The notes beneath the pieces are model-generated. The model had not been told where the DNA came from. It did not search any database and saw only the letters and a program-made list of their open reading frames with translations. From the NCBI GenBank assembly GCA_050944415.1, contig JBMNRA010000043.1, forward strand, positions 1 through 24,443: a stretch of 24,443 nt of DNA. The letters run 5' to 3'. Source of the DNA: Ruminococcus_G sp050944415 (GTDB taxonomy: Bacteria > Bacillota > Clostridia > Lachnospirales > Lachnospiraceae). Position 1 is the first letter of the stretch. Each line of letters begins with the position of its first letter. Of the stretch, positions 5,646 through 13,279 are shown piece after piece. The translations under genes and the position numbers were made by a program.

Positions 5646-7622
5646 ATGGAGAAGTATGGAAATGAAGTGAGACAGCTTCTCACCATGATTGGTGGGAAAG
5701 AGAATATCCAGGCGGTGTCTCACTGTATGACGAGAATGCGTTTCGTTCTTGTGGATCCGTCCAAAGCGGACGAAAAAGGGATCGAAACCATTTCCTGTGT
5801 AAAAGGAACTTTTACGCAGGCAGGTCAGTATCAGATTATTATTGGAAATGATGTGGCCGTATTTTACAATGAATTTACGAAGTATGCCGGCATTGAGGGC
5901 GTCAGCAAGGACGCGGTGAAGGCGGCTGCAAAAACCAATCAGAAGCCGCTGCAGAAAATCATGGGGGCTCTGGGTGAGATTTTTGCTCCTTTGATTCCAG
6001 CTCTGATCTGCGGCGGTCTGATTCTCGGTTTCCGAAATATTATCGGTGAAATTAATTTCTTTGATAATGGAACGAAAAGTCTGGCGGATATTTCACAATT
6101 CTGGGCGGGAATGTACCAGTTTTTATGGCTGATCGGCGAAGCGGTATTCCATCTCCTGCCGGTTGGCATTGTCTGGTCTATTACCAAAAAAATGGGGACG
6201 ACGCAGATTCTTGGTATTGTTCTGGGACTGACACTGGTTTCGTCACAGCTTTTGAATGGTTTCAGTGTGGCCGATACGCCTGCCGCAGACATTCCTGTGT
6301 GGGATTTCGGATTTGCAAAAGTCCAGATGATTGGATATCAGGGGCAGGTAATTGCCGCTATGATGGCCGGATTTGTGCTGGTCTATCTGGAAAAATTCTT
6401 TAAAAGGATCTGTCCGGAAGTTATCAGTATGATTGTGGTGCCGTTCTGTTCTTTAGTACCGGCTGTTGTGATCGCTCATACGGTGGTAGGTCCTATTGGC
6501 TGGAAAATCGGGGATGCGATTGCAACAGTGGTATATAACGGTTTGATGTCGCCCTTCGGCGTGATATTTGCGGGAGTGTTCGGCCTTCTGTATGCGCCGG
6601 TTGTCATGACGGGACTTCATCATATGACTAATGCCATTGATACACAGCTGTCAAATCTGTATGGCGGAACCATTCTGTGGCCGATGATTGCTCTTTCCAA
6701 TATTGCCCAGGGTTCCAGTGTTCTGGCCATGTCCGTTCTCCAGAGAAAAGATGAACGGGCACAGCAGGTAAATATTCCCGCGTGCATCTCCTGTTATCTG
6801 GGGGTTACGGAACCGGCTCTGTTCGGTGTCAATCTGAAGTACGGATTTCCTCTTGTGTGCGGTATGATTGGCTCGGCCATCGCTGCGGTGATTTCCGTTG
6901 GGTTCGGTGTGCAGGCCTTCAGCATCGGTGTGGGCGGCCTCCCGGGAATTCTTTCTATAAAACCGGAGTATTACCTCTATTTCCTTCTGGCCATGGGGGT
7001 AGCGATTGTGGTGCCTTTTGTACTGACATATGTGGTTGGCCGGAAAAAACTGTCAGCGATGGGTCAGGCAGAGGAAGCAGCGATAAAGGATCACGCGGCG
7101 GACCTTGCCGGGGAAGCAACTGACAGCGGCAAAGAGCAGACAGAGCAGACGGCTTCGGATGCTCCTCTGACGGAGCTGAAGGCAGGTCTGAGCGGAAAAG
7201 TAATTCCGCTGGATGATGTGCCGGACAATGTATTCTCTCAGCATATAATGGGAGATGGTATTGCCATTGAACCGGAAAGCGACACGGTGGTAGCTCCTGC
7301 GGATGGAAGAGTTTGTGCAGTGATGGCTGAAACGGGTCATGCCTGCGGTCTTGCATTTCCAAACGGAATGGAACTTCTGATTCATATCGGTGTAGATACC
7401 GTTGAAATGAACGGTGAGGGATTTACCGTTTTGATTCAGGACGGGCAGGAGGTAAAAGCCGGCGATCCACTGATCCGATTTGACAAAGAGAAAATTCTGG
7501 CGGCCGGTCATCCGGCAGTGACGGTCTTTATTGTGACGGAAACGGGAGACGCCCGGGATATTGAATATCTGTCCGGAATGGATGCCAGGGCAGGAGAGAC
7601 ACCGGTAATTCGTTTTCATTGA
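5646..7622 (+). CDS. treP: PTS trehalose transporter EIIBCA
   Basis: Imports trehalose with phosphorylation to trehalose-6-phosphate. The 658-residue protein contains three PTS domains. EIIB (about 1-85) has the phosphorylated Cys27 in AVSHCMTRMRFVL. EIIC (about 105-475) is a polytopic membrane domain with GLHHMTNAIDTQL, LYGGTILWPMIALSNIAQGSS and GVTEPALFGVNLKYGFPL. After an Ala/Glu-rich linker (about 480-510), a glucose-type EIIA (about 515-658) carries His565 (TGHACGLAFPNG) and His580 (LLIHIGVDTVEMNG), 15 residues apart as in known EIIA-Glc. Many TreP proteins lack EIIA, so this one is self-contained and needs only HPr. ATG 5646 follows AAAGGAG (5632-5637). treC starts 15 bases downstream. 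Trehalose rather than sucrose or another glucoside is inferred from treC and treR. Confidence 0.92.
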   Translation: MEKYGNEVRQLLTMIGGKENIQAVSHCMTRMRFVLVDPSKADEKGIETISCVKGTFTQAGQYQIIIGNDVAVFYNEFTKYAGIEGVSKDAVKAAAKTNQKPLQKIMGALGEIFAPLIPALICGGLILGFRNIIGEINFFDNGTKSLADISQFWAGMYQFLWLIGEAVFHLLPVGIVWSITKKMGTTQILGIVLGLTLVSSQLLNGFSVADTPAADIPVWDFGFAKVQMIGYQGQVIAAMMAGFVLVYLEKFFKRICPEVISMIVVPFCSLVPAVVIAHTVVGPIGWKIGDAIATVVYNGLMSPFGVIFAGVFGLLYAPVVMTGLHHMTNAIDTQLSNLYGGTILWPMIALSNIAQGSSVLAMSVLQRKDERAQQVNIPACISCYLGVTEPALFGVNLKYGFPLVCGMIGSAIAAVISVGFGVQAFSIGVGGLPGILSIKPEYYLYFLLAMGVAIVVPFVLTYVVGRKKLSAMGQAEEAAIKDHAADLAGEATDSGKEQTEQTASDAPLTELKAGLSGKVIPLDDVPDNVFSQHIMGDGIAIEPESDTVVAPADGRVCAVMAETGHACGLAFPNGMELLIHIGVDTVEMNGEGFTVLIQDGQEVKAGDPLIRFDKEKILAAGHPAVTVFIVTETGDARDIEYLSGMDARAGETPVIRFH

Positions 7623-7637
7623 CAGGAGGAAAGTGAC

Positions 7638-9284
7638 ATGACCGATTTTAAGAAAAGCGTAATTTATCAGATTTATCCAAAATCTTTTTACGATACCAAC
7701 GGTGACGGCTGGGGTGACCTGAGGGGGATTACAGAAAAACTGGATTATATCAAAGAGCTGGGCGTAGATTATATCTGGATCACTCCTTTTTTCGTATCGC
7801 CGCAGAACGATAACGGATACGATGTGGAAGATTATTACCACATCGATCCCAGATACGGAACCATGGAGGATTTTGAGGAGCTTTCCATGGAAGCGCAGAA
7901 AAGAGGAATCAGGCTGATGCTGGATATGGTGTTTAACCATACATCCAGCCGCCATGAATGGTTTCAGAAAGCGCTGGCAGGAGATCCGAAGTATAAGAAT
8001 TACTATATTTTCAGAAAAGGACAGAAAAAAGGCGTTCCTCCTACCAACTGGGAGAGCAAATTCGGAGGAAGCGCCTGGGAATACGTGGAAGCGTTTGATG
8101 AGTACTATCTTCATCTTTTCGATGTGACACAGCCGGATCTGAACTGGGACAATGAAGAAGTACGAAAGGAAATTCAGAAAATTGTCAGATTCTGGATGGA
8201 TAAAGGGGTGAAAGGTTTCCGCTTTGACGTGGTTAACCTGATCAGCAAGGGAGAATTTCAGGATGATTATGAAGGAGACGGAAGAAGGTTTTACACCGAC
8301 GGCCCCAATATTCATAAATATCTTAAGGAACTGAACCGGACTACCTTCGGAACGGATGCAGAGATTATTACAGTGGGCGAGATGTCCAGCACTTCTCTGG
8401 AAAGTTGTTACCGCTATGCGGGAGAAGATGAGCAGGAACTGTCTATGGTATTCAGTTTTCACCATTTGAAAGTGGATTTCATGGGGAATGAAAAATGGGT
8501 GATGGTGCCTTTTGATTTCAAAAAGCTGAAAAAGATTATTTTTGACTGGCAGACCCATATGGCACAGCATAAAGCCTGGAATGCGGTGTTCTGGTGTAAT
8601 CATGATCAGCCCCGTGTGGTTTCACGGTTTGGAAATGTGGAAAAATACTGGAAGGAGTCTGCGAAAATGCTGGGAGCGGTGATCCATTGTCTGAGAGGTA
8701 CCCCTTATATTTACCAGGGAGAAGAGCTGGGTATGACCAATGCGGATTTTACCGATATTTCCCAGTACAGGGACGTGGAAAGTCTGAATCATTATCAGAT
8801 CCTTCAGGATAAAGGTCTGTCTCAGGAAAACGCCAGACGGATTGTGGAAATTCATTCCAGGGACAACAGCAGAACTCCCATGCAATGGAATAGCGGGAAA
8901 AATGCCGGTTTTACGGAAGGAACGCCCTGGATCGGATGCAATTCCAACTGTGACAGGATCAATGCAGAAAATGAAATAAAAGATCCTGACTCAATTTTCA
9001 CTTTTTATAAGAAACTGGTCGAACTGAGAAAAGAGTATGATATTATTGCCTATGGTGACTTTCAGCCAAAGGCGGAGAATCATCCTTCAGTATTTGCCTA
9101 CAAGAGGCTGTATGAAGGAAAAGAGATTTTTGTGATCAGCAACTTTTACGGCAGAGAGGTCTGCTGGGATACGGAAGAGTCTCTGGAGGGATACAGATGT
9201 CTGCTGGGAAACTATGAAAGACAGGAGACAGAGGGAACCAGGATTATGCTGAAACCTTATGAAACTATGATACTGTACAGATAA
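7638..9284 (+). CDS. treC: Trehalose-6-phosphate hydrolase (GH13)
   Basis: A cytosolic alpha-amylase-family enzyme that splits trehalose-6-phosphate to glucose and glucose-6-phosphate. The protein has 548 residues. GH13 landmarks: VIYQIYPKSFYDTNGDGWGDLRGI; MLDMVFNHTSSRHEW; GFRFDVVNLI with nucleophile Asp197; TVGEMSS with acid/base Glu248; NHDQPRVVSRFG with Asp323. The N-terminal signature and length fit TreC and the closely related oligo-1,6-glucosidases; the adjacent PTS transporter and UTRA regulator favour TreC. It follows treP by 15 bases with CAGGAGG as ribosome site. No terminator is visible after its stop, so transcripts may run into rplS. Confidence 0.92.
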   Translation: MTDFKKSVIYQIYPKSFYDTNGDGWGDLRGITEKLDYIKELGVDYIWITPFFVSPQNDNGYDVEDYYHIDPRYGTMEDFEELSMEAQKRGIRLMLDMVFNHTSSRHEWFQKALAGDPKYKNYYIFRKGQKKGVPPTNWESKFGGSAWEYVEAFDEYYLHLFDVTQPDLNWDNEEVRKEIQKIVRFWMDKGVKGFRFDVVNLISKGEFQDDYEGDGRRFYTDGPNIHKYLKELNRTTFGTDAEIITVGEMSSTSLESCYRYAGEDEQELSMVFSFHHLKVDFMGNEKWVMVPFDFKKLKKIIFDWQTHMAQHKAWNAVFWCNHDQPRVVSRFGNVEKYWKESAKMLGAVIHCLRGTPYIYQGEELGMTNADFTDISQYRDVESLNHYQILQDKGLSQENARRIVEIHSRDNSRTPMQWNSGKNAGFTEGTPWIGCNSNCDRINAENEIKDPDSIFTFYKKLVELRKEYDIIAYGDFQPKAENHPSVFAYKRLYEGKEIFVISNFYGREVCWDTEESLEGYRCLLGNYERQETEGTRIMLKPYETMILYR

Positions 9285-9295
9285 GTAAAAAAAGC

Positions 9296-9324
9296 TTGCA
9301 AATCTGTGTCATATATAGTATAAT
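9296..9324 (+). promoter_or_regulatory. rplS: rplS promoter
   Basis: TTGCAA (9296-9301), 17 bases, TATAAT (9319-9324). It gives rplS and the following genes their own promoter although they are separated from trmD. Confidence 0.85.
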
Positions 9325-9330
9325 TAACCA

Positions 9331-9404
9331 CGTTGTGAAAAAAAGAGATGGTCCTCTGTTACAGAATGTATTAAGAACATCCAGATATTTAAAGGAGAAA
9401 AAAG
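9331..9404 (+). promoter_or_regulatory. rplS 5' leader, candidate L19 autoregulatory element
   Basis: About 74 transcribed, untranslated bases between the promoter and rplS. Short pairings are visible: outer GATG (9347-9350)/CATC, inner TCT-GTTAC-AGA, and ATGT-ATTAAGA-ACAT, just before the AAAGGAG ribosome site. L19 leaders are known upstream of rplS in Firmicutes, where L19 is thought to repress its own synthesis. Assignment rests on position and these stems only. Confidence 0.5.
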
Positions 9405-9752
9405 ATGAACGAAATTATCAAAAACATCGAAGCAGCTCAGATGAAAGCTGAAGTTGACAGCTTCCGCGTGGGTGACACAGTCAGAGTTCACGGTAAAATC
9501 AAAGAAGGAAACAGAGAGAGAATTCAGATTTTTGAAGGTGTTGTTCTGAAACGTCAGGGCGGCGGAAATCGTGAAACTTTTACGGTAAGAAAGAATTCCA
9601 ACGGAATCGGTGTGGAAAAGACATGGCCGCTGCATTCCCCTAATGTGGAAAAGATTGAAGTGGTAAGACGCGGTAAAGTAAGACGTGCGAAACTGAACTA
9701 CCTGAGAGACCGTGTTGGTAAAGCTGCTAAAGTAAAAGAATTAGTAAGATAA
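9405..9752 (+). CDS. rplS: 50S ribosomal protein L19
   Basis: A 115-residue large-subunit protein at the 30S-50S interface. Seen: FRVGDTVRVHGKIKEGNRERIQIFEGVVLKRQGGGNRETFTVRKNSNGIGVEKTWPLHSPNVEKIEVVRRGKVRRAKLNYLRDRVGKAAKVKE-type L19 sequence throughout, for example IFEGVVLKRQGGG and GVEKTWPLHSPNVEKIEV. ATG 9405 follows AAAGGAG. It is normally next to trmD; here it starts a separate transcription unit with lepB and rbgA. Confidence 0.98.
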   Translation: MNEIIKNIEAAQMKAEVDSFRVGDTVRVHGKIKEGNRERIQIFEGVVLKRQGGGNRETFTVRKNSNGIGVEKTWPLHSPNVEKIEVVRRGKVRRAKLNYLRDRVGKAAKVKELVR

Positions 9753-9762
9753 GGAAAAAGTG

Positions 9763-9797
9763 ACAGGGACAATTACGGATGTAGTTTGTCCCTGTTT
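9763..9797 (+). terminator. Hairpin after rplS, partial terminator
   Basis: ACAGGGACAA (9763-9772) pairs with TTGTCCCTGT (9786-9795), 10 bp, followed by only TT before TGCG. The weak T-run suggests partial termination or a 3'-end stabiliser that lets more L19 than lepB message accumulate. Confidence 0.6.
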
Positions 9798-9809
9798 GCG
9801 CATCCGGGT

Positions 9810-9829
9810 GTAAATCGGTGCTGATTTAC
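9810..9829 (+). promoter_or_regulatory. Hairpin directly before the lepB ribosome site
   Basis: GTAAATC (9810-9816) pairs perfectly with GATTTAC (9823-9829) around a 6-base loop. It ends two bases before GGAGG (9832-9836). It may shape access to the lepB start; function unproven. Confidence 0.45.
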
Positions 9830-9840
9830 TTGGAGGAAAA

Positions 9841-10413
9841 ATGGAAGTAAATTTAAGGTACTTAAGAGATTATTTTGCCCAGACGAAACTGAAAAAGGTT
9901 CTGGTCTGGATCCTTCAGATTGCGGTGACCATAGGGCTGGCGGCGGTGCTTTCCATTATGTTCTGCCAGACGGCGGTGCTTCAGGAGGGATCCATGGACC
10001 CTTCTTTTTCGGCAGGAGACAAATTTCTGGTCAATCGTGCAGTTTACAGAGTCAGTTCTCCTCAGAGAGGCGATGTTATCGCCTTTCGCACCAGCAATGA
10101 TGAAAAGGCGAGTACTCACATCAAACGTGTGATTGGCATTCCGGGAGATACTGTTCAGATCAAAGACGGTATTATTCTGATCAACGGGGAGACTTATGTG
10201 GAAGAGAGGGATGTACCGCGGATTGTAAACCCGGGGCTGGCCGAGGAGCCTATTACTCTGGGATCGGATGAATATTTTGTGCTGGGCGATAACAGGAACA
10301 GCAGTGTGGACAGCCGTTTTGCGGATGTTGGAAATGTCAGGAAAGATTATATTATCGGGAAACTCTGGTTTGTGATTTCTCCGATGAGTAAGCTTGGATT
10401 TGTGGGCAATTGA
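9841..10413 (+). CDS. lepB: Signal peptidase I
   Basis: A membrane-anchored serine protease that removes signal peptides from exported proteins. The 190-residue protein has one N-terminal transmembrane helix (about 20-42, VLVWILQIAVTIGLAAVLSI) and then the extracytoplasmic catalytic domain. The Ser/Lys dyad is Ser51 (LQEGSMDPSFS) and Lys95 (THIKRVIGIPGD). The other family boxes are GDVIAF, YFVLGDNRNSSVDSR and IIGKLWFVI. ATG 9841 follows TTGGAGG. rbgA starts 9 bases downstream. Confidence 0.97.
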   Translation: MEVNLRYLRDYFAQTKLKKVLVWILQIAVTIGLAAVLSIMFCQTAVLQEGSMDPSFSAGDKFLVNRAVYRVSSPQRGDVIAFRTSNDEKASTHIKRVIGIPGDTVQIKDGIILINGETYVEERDVPRIVNPGLAEEPITLGSDEYFVLGDNRNSSVDSRFADVGNVRKDYIIGKLWFVISPMSKLGFVGN

Positions 10414-10421
10414 GGTGATTT

Positions 10422-11288
10422 ATGAATTATCAATGGTATCCGGGGCATATGACGAAAGCCCGGCGGATGATGCAGGAAGATATTAAACTGATTGATCTGA
10501 TTATAGAACTGGTGGATGCCAGAATTCCGTTGTCGAGCAGGAATCCGGATATTGATGAGCTGGGGAAAAACAAGGCCAGACTGATTCTTCTGAACAAGTC
10601 TGACCTGGCGGATGAAAAATATAATGACAGATGGAATGAATATTTCCGCGCCAGGGGTTTCCTGGTTCTGAAAGTAAATTCTCAGAAGGGAACGGGACTG
10701 AAAGCGGTAAACGGTGCTGTTCTGGAAGCGTGCAGGGAAAAGATCGAAAGAGACAGAAGACGGGGAATCAAAAACCGGCCGGTGCGGGCTATGGTGGTGG
10801 GGATTCCAAACGTGGGCAAATCCACATTTATCAATTCTTTTGCCGGAAAAGCGTGCACTAAGACAGGTAATCGGCCGGGAGTAACGAAAGGAAAGCAGTG
10901 GATACGGTTGAATAAAAATGTGGAGCTTCTGGATACGCCCGGAATTTTATGGCCTAAGTTTGAGGATCAGAGCGTGGGGCTTAAACTGGCCATGATCGGT
11001 TCTATCAGGGATGAAATACTCAACGTGGATGAACTGGCTCTTGAACTTCTGGCGGTAATCCGGGAGAATTATCCCGGACTGATTGAAAAAAGATTTGAAA
11101 CGGAGGAGACAGGGAAGCCGGTGGAAGTGATGGAACGGATCGGGCAGAAGCGGCAGTGTCTGTTAAAAGGCGGACAGCTGGATTATACAAAGACAGCCCG
11201 GCTGATTCTGGATGAATTCCGAAGCGGAAAAATCGGAAAAATTACACTGGAATATCCGAAAGAAGAAGTGACAGATGACAGTAAATGA
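10422..11288 (+). CDS. rbgA: Ribosome biogenesis GTPase RbgA (YlqF)
   Basis: A circularly permuted GTPase required for late 50S assembly. The 288-residue protein shows the permuted motif order: G4 NKSD (58-61) first, then G1 GIPNVGKST (127-135) and G3 DTPG (171-174). The N-terminus NYQWYPGHMTKARRMM is typical of the family, and the C-terminal ANTAR-like RNA-binding region follows. Its last 14 bases overlap rnhB, so the two are translationally coupled. Confidence 0.97.
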   Translation: MNYQWYPGHMTKARRMMQEDIKLIDLIIELVDARIPLSSRNPDIDELGKNKARLILLNKSDLADEKYNDRWNEYFRARGFLVLKVNSQKGTGLKAVNGAVLEACREKIERDRRRGIKNRPVRAMVVGIPNVGKSTFINSFAGKACTKTGNRPGVTKGKQWIRLNKNVELLDTPGILWPKFEDQSVGLKLAMIGSIRDEILNVDELALELLAVIRENYPGLIEKRFETEETGKPVEVMERIGQKRQCLLKGGQLDYTKTARLILDEFRSGKIGKITLEYPKEEVTDDSK

Positions 11289-12033
11289 GATAAAAAGGGA
11301 GCTGGAAGAGGCATCGGAGGGAAAACAAAAGGAGCTTCTTGAAATTTACAGGGATGATCCCCGGTCATCAGTGGCAGCTCTCGTAAAAAAGTATGAGAAA
11401 AGGCAGGAAAAACTGCGGCGGGAAATGGAACGGCTGGAAAAAATGAAGGAATATGAACGCCGATATGGAGACAGGGGAATTATCTGCGGGATTGACGAGG
11501 CCGGAAGAGGTCCGCTGGCCGGTCCTGTCGTGGCGGCTGCGGTGGTACTGCCCAGGGACTGCCAGATTCTTTACATAAATGATTCTAAAAAGCTTTCCCC
11601 GGCCAGAAGAGAAGAGCTCTATGAAGAGATCATGGAAAAGGCTGAGGCCGTAGGGGTTGGGTACAGTTCGCCTGCCCGAATTGATGAGATCAATATTCTG
11701 CAGGCTACCTATGAAGCTATGCGGGAGGCGGTGGGAAAACTGAAGGTGAAGCCTCAGGTGCTTTTAAATGACGCAGTAACGATTCCGGGACTTGATATGT
11801 TTCAGGTGCCGATTATCAAGGGAGATGCTAAAAGCGTTTCCATAGCAGCGGCCAGCATTATAGCAAAGGTTACCAGGGACAGATTGATGACGGAGTATGA
11901 CCGGATTCTGCCCCGGTATGGTTTTGCATCCCATAAGGGATACGGTTCTGCGGCGCATATTGAAGCCCTGAAACAGTACGGGCCCTCCCCTATTCACAGA
12001 CGGAGTTTTATTACACATTTCATAAACGGATGA
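11275..12033 (+). CDS. rnhB: Ribonuclease HII
   Basis: Removes ribonucleotides misincorporated in DNA and RNA in RNA-DNA hybrids. The 252-residue protein has an N-terminal Lys/Glu-rich helical extension (1-65) like the Bacillus enzyme, then the catalytic core GIDEAGRGPLAGPVVAAAVVLP with Asp74 and Glu75, LNDAVTIPGL, KGDAKSVSIAAASIIAKVTRDRLM, and the closing GYGSAAHIEALKQYGPSPIHRRSF. It overlaps rbgA by 14 bases and yraN by 4 (ATGA). Confidence 0.97.
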   Translation: MTVNEIKRELEEASEGKQKELLEIYRDDPRSSVAALVKKYEKRQEKLRREMERLEKMKEYERRYGDRGIICGIDEAGRGPLAGPVVAAAVVLPRDCQILYINDSKKLSPARREELYEEIMEKAEAVGVGYSSPARIDEINILQATYEAMREAVGKLKVKPQVLLNDAVTIPGLDMFQVPIIKGDAKSVSIAAASIIAKVTRDRLMTEYDRILPRYGFASHKGYGSAAHIEALKQYGPSPIHRRSFITHFING

Positions 12034-12383
12034 ATAAAAGAAAACTTGGAAAAGAATATGAAACGGCGGCCAAGAAAATACTGGAAAAAAGCGGATATAT
12101 GATTCTGGAGGAAAATTACCGCTGTCCCCGTGGAGAGATTGACCTGATCGCCATGGATAATGGAGAACTGGTGTTTTTAGAGGTCAAATACCGCAGCAGT
12201 ACGGGACAGGGACTGCCTGAGGAAGCGGTGGACCTGAGGAAGCGGAAACGGATTTCCCGGACAGCACAGTGGTATATGATGGAAAAGAGAATTTCTCCGG
12301 ATGTTCCCTGCCGTTTTGATGTGGTTTCGGTTTTGAGAGAAAATATCAGGATTTATAAAAACGCTTTTGACTTTCAGAGGTAA
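12030..12383 (+). CDS. yraN: YraN family (UPF0102) endonuclease-like protein
   Basis: A 117-residue protein with a restriction-endonuclease-like core: GKEYETAAKKILEKSGYMILEENYRCPRGEIDLIAMDNGELVFLEVKYR, where the GEIDLIA Asp and the E-V-K of FLEVKYR match the PD-(D/E)XK pattern. The family is nearly universal in bacteria and often follows rnhB, suggesting a DNA-repair or recombination role, but the activity is unclear. The ATG overlaps the rnhB stop (ATGA). Confidence 0.93.
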   Translation: MNKRKLGKEYETAAKKILEKSGYMILEENYRCPRGEIDLIAMDNGELVFLEVKYRSSTGQGLPEEAVDLRKRKRISRTAQWYMMEKRISPDVPCRFDVVSVLRENIRIYKNAFDFQR

Positions 12384-12387
12384 TGGT

Positions 12388-13260
12388 ATGATTAAAATAA
12401 ACTGGAAAAATCAAATGGGTGAGAAAATGGTAGTTAACCATAAAGGAGACGTTGTTTTTCTGACCTGGCCTGCTCTGGCAATGTTTCCTTTTGTGAGGCA
12501 TTGCTTTTCCACACGAAAAGGCGGCGTCAGTGAGGGCTTTTTTTCATCTATGAATTTAAGTTTTACCAGAGGAGATGATGAGAAAGCTGTCAGAGAAAAT
12601 TATGAGAGACTGGCCAAAGCAGTAGGATTTCGTACCGAAGATATTGTGTGTTCGGATCAGACCCATACCGCCAATATCCGCGTTGTCACAGAGGAGGACA
12701 GGGGGAAAGGCATTGTACGGGAAAGGGATTATGAAGATATTGACGGAATGATTACCAATGTTCCGGGAATTGTGTTGGCGGCTTTTTTTGCAGACTGCGT
12801 TCCTATTTATCTGGTGGATCCGGTAACCCGGTCCATCGGCCTTCTTCATTCGGGTTGGAAAGGAACGGTGAAGAATATTATAAAAAATGGCGTCAGGGCG
12901 ATGAAAAAAGCTTATGGATCAAAGCCGGGGAATATTCTGGCTGCAATTGGACCTTCCATATGCGGCTCCTGCTATGAAATCGGAGAAGATGTGGCATCGG
13001 TGTTCAGAGAGGCGTATCCTGCTGCTCAATACAGAGAAATGGTAAGGGATGATAGAAACGGGAAATATCATCTGGATCTTCAGAAGGCCTGTCGTTTTAA
13101 TCTGCTGGGAAGCGGTGTTCTGAGTGAGAATATCTTTGACAGCAATCTATGCACCTGCTGTAATCCTGAATTTCTTTTTTCTCATCGCGCGTCAGGAGGC
13201 AGAAGGGGAAATCTTGGAGCCTTTCTTCAGATAAAAGAAGAGGCTGTAAAACAGAATTAA
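12388..13260 (+). CDS. pgeF: YfiH/PgeF family protein (Cu-oxidase_4; purine nucleoside phosphorylase type)
   Basis: A 290-residue protein of the YfiH/LACC1 family, earlier called polyphenol oxidase. Members have been shown to be purine nucleoside phosphorylases and adenosine deaminases and to edit peptidoglycan precursors. Family signatures: RHCFSTRKGGVSEGFFSSMNLSF, VCSDQTHTANIRVV, GMITNVPGIVLAAFFADCVPIYLVDP (conserved Cys), LLHSGWKGTVKNI (His), and IGPSICGSCYEIGEDV (Cys). ATG 12388 has AGAGGT upstream; a longer TTG-initiated reading (12367) overlapping yraN was judged less likely. Its 3' end forms half of the terminator stem. Confidence 0.9.
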   Translation: MIKINWKNQMGEKMVVNHKGDVVFLTWPALAMFPFVRHCFSTRKGGVSEGFFSSMNLSFTRGDDEKAVRENYERLAKAVGFRTEDIVCSDQTHTANIRVVTEEDRGKGIVRERDYEDIDGMITNVPGIVLAAFFADCVPIYLVDPVTRSIGLLHSGWKGTVKNIIKNGVRAMKKAYGSKPGNILAAIGPSICGSCYEIGEDVASVFREAYPAAQYREMVRDDRNGKYHLDLQKACRFNLLGSGVLSENIFDSNLCTCCNPEFLFSHRASGGRRGNLGAFLQIKEEAVKQN

Positions 13261-13279
13261 GTTTTACAGCCTCTTTTTT
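13240..13279. terminator. Strong bidirectional terminator, pgeF and prs
   Basis: GAGGCTGTAAAAC (13240-13252) pairs perfectly with GTTTTACAGCCTC (13261-13273), 13 bp with an 8-base loop, followed by six T (13274-13279). It spans the last codons of pgeF and adjoins the stop of the convergent minus-strand gene. Confidence 0.92.

Noticed and set aside
7053..8603. Long minus-strand open frame (516 codons) across treP and treC
   Set aside because: It is antisense to two well-supported genes, has no ribosome site, and its translation shows no recognisable domain and an odd His/Phe/Ile-rich composition.
12367..12387. TTG start giving a 7-residue longer pgeF product
   Set aside because: ATG 12388 has a better ribosome site and avoids a 17-base overlap with yraN.
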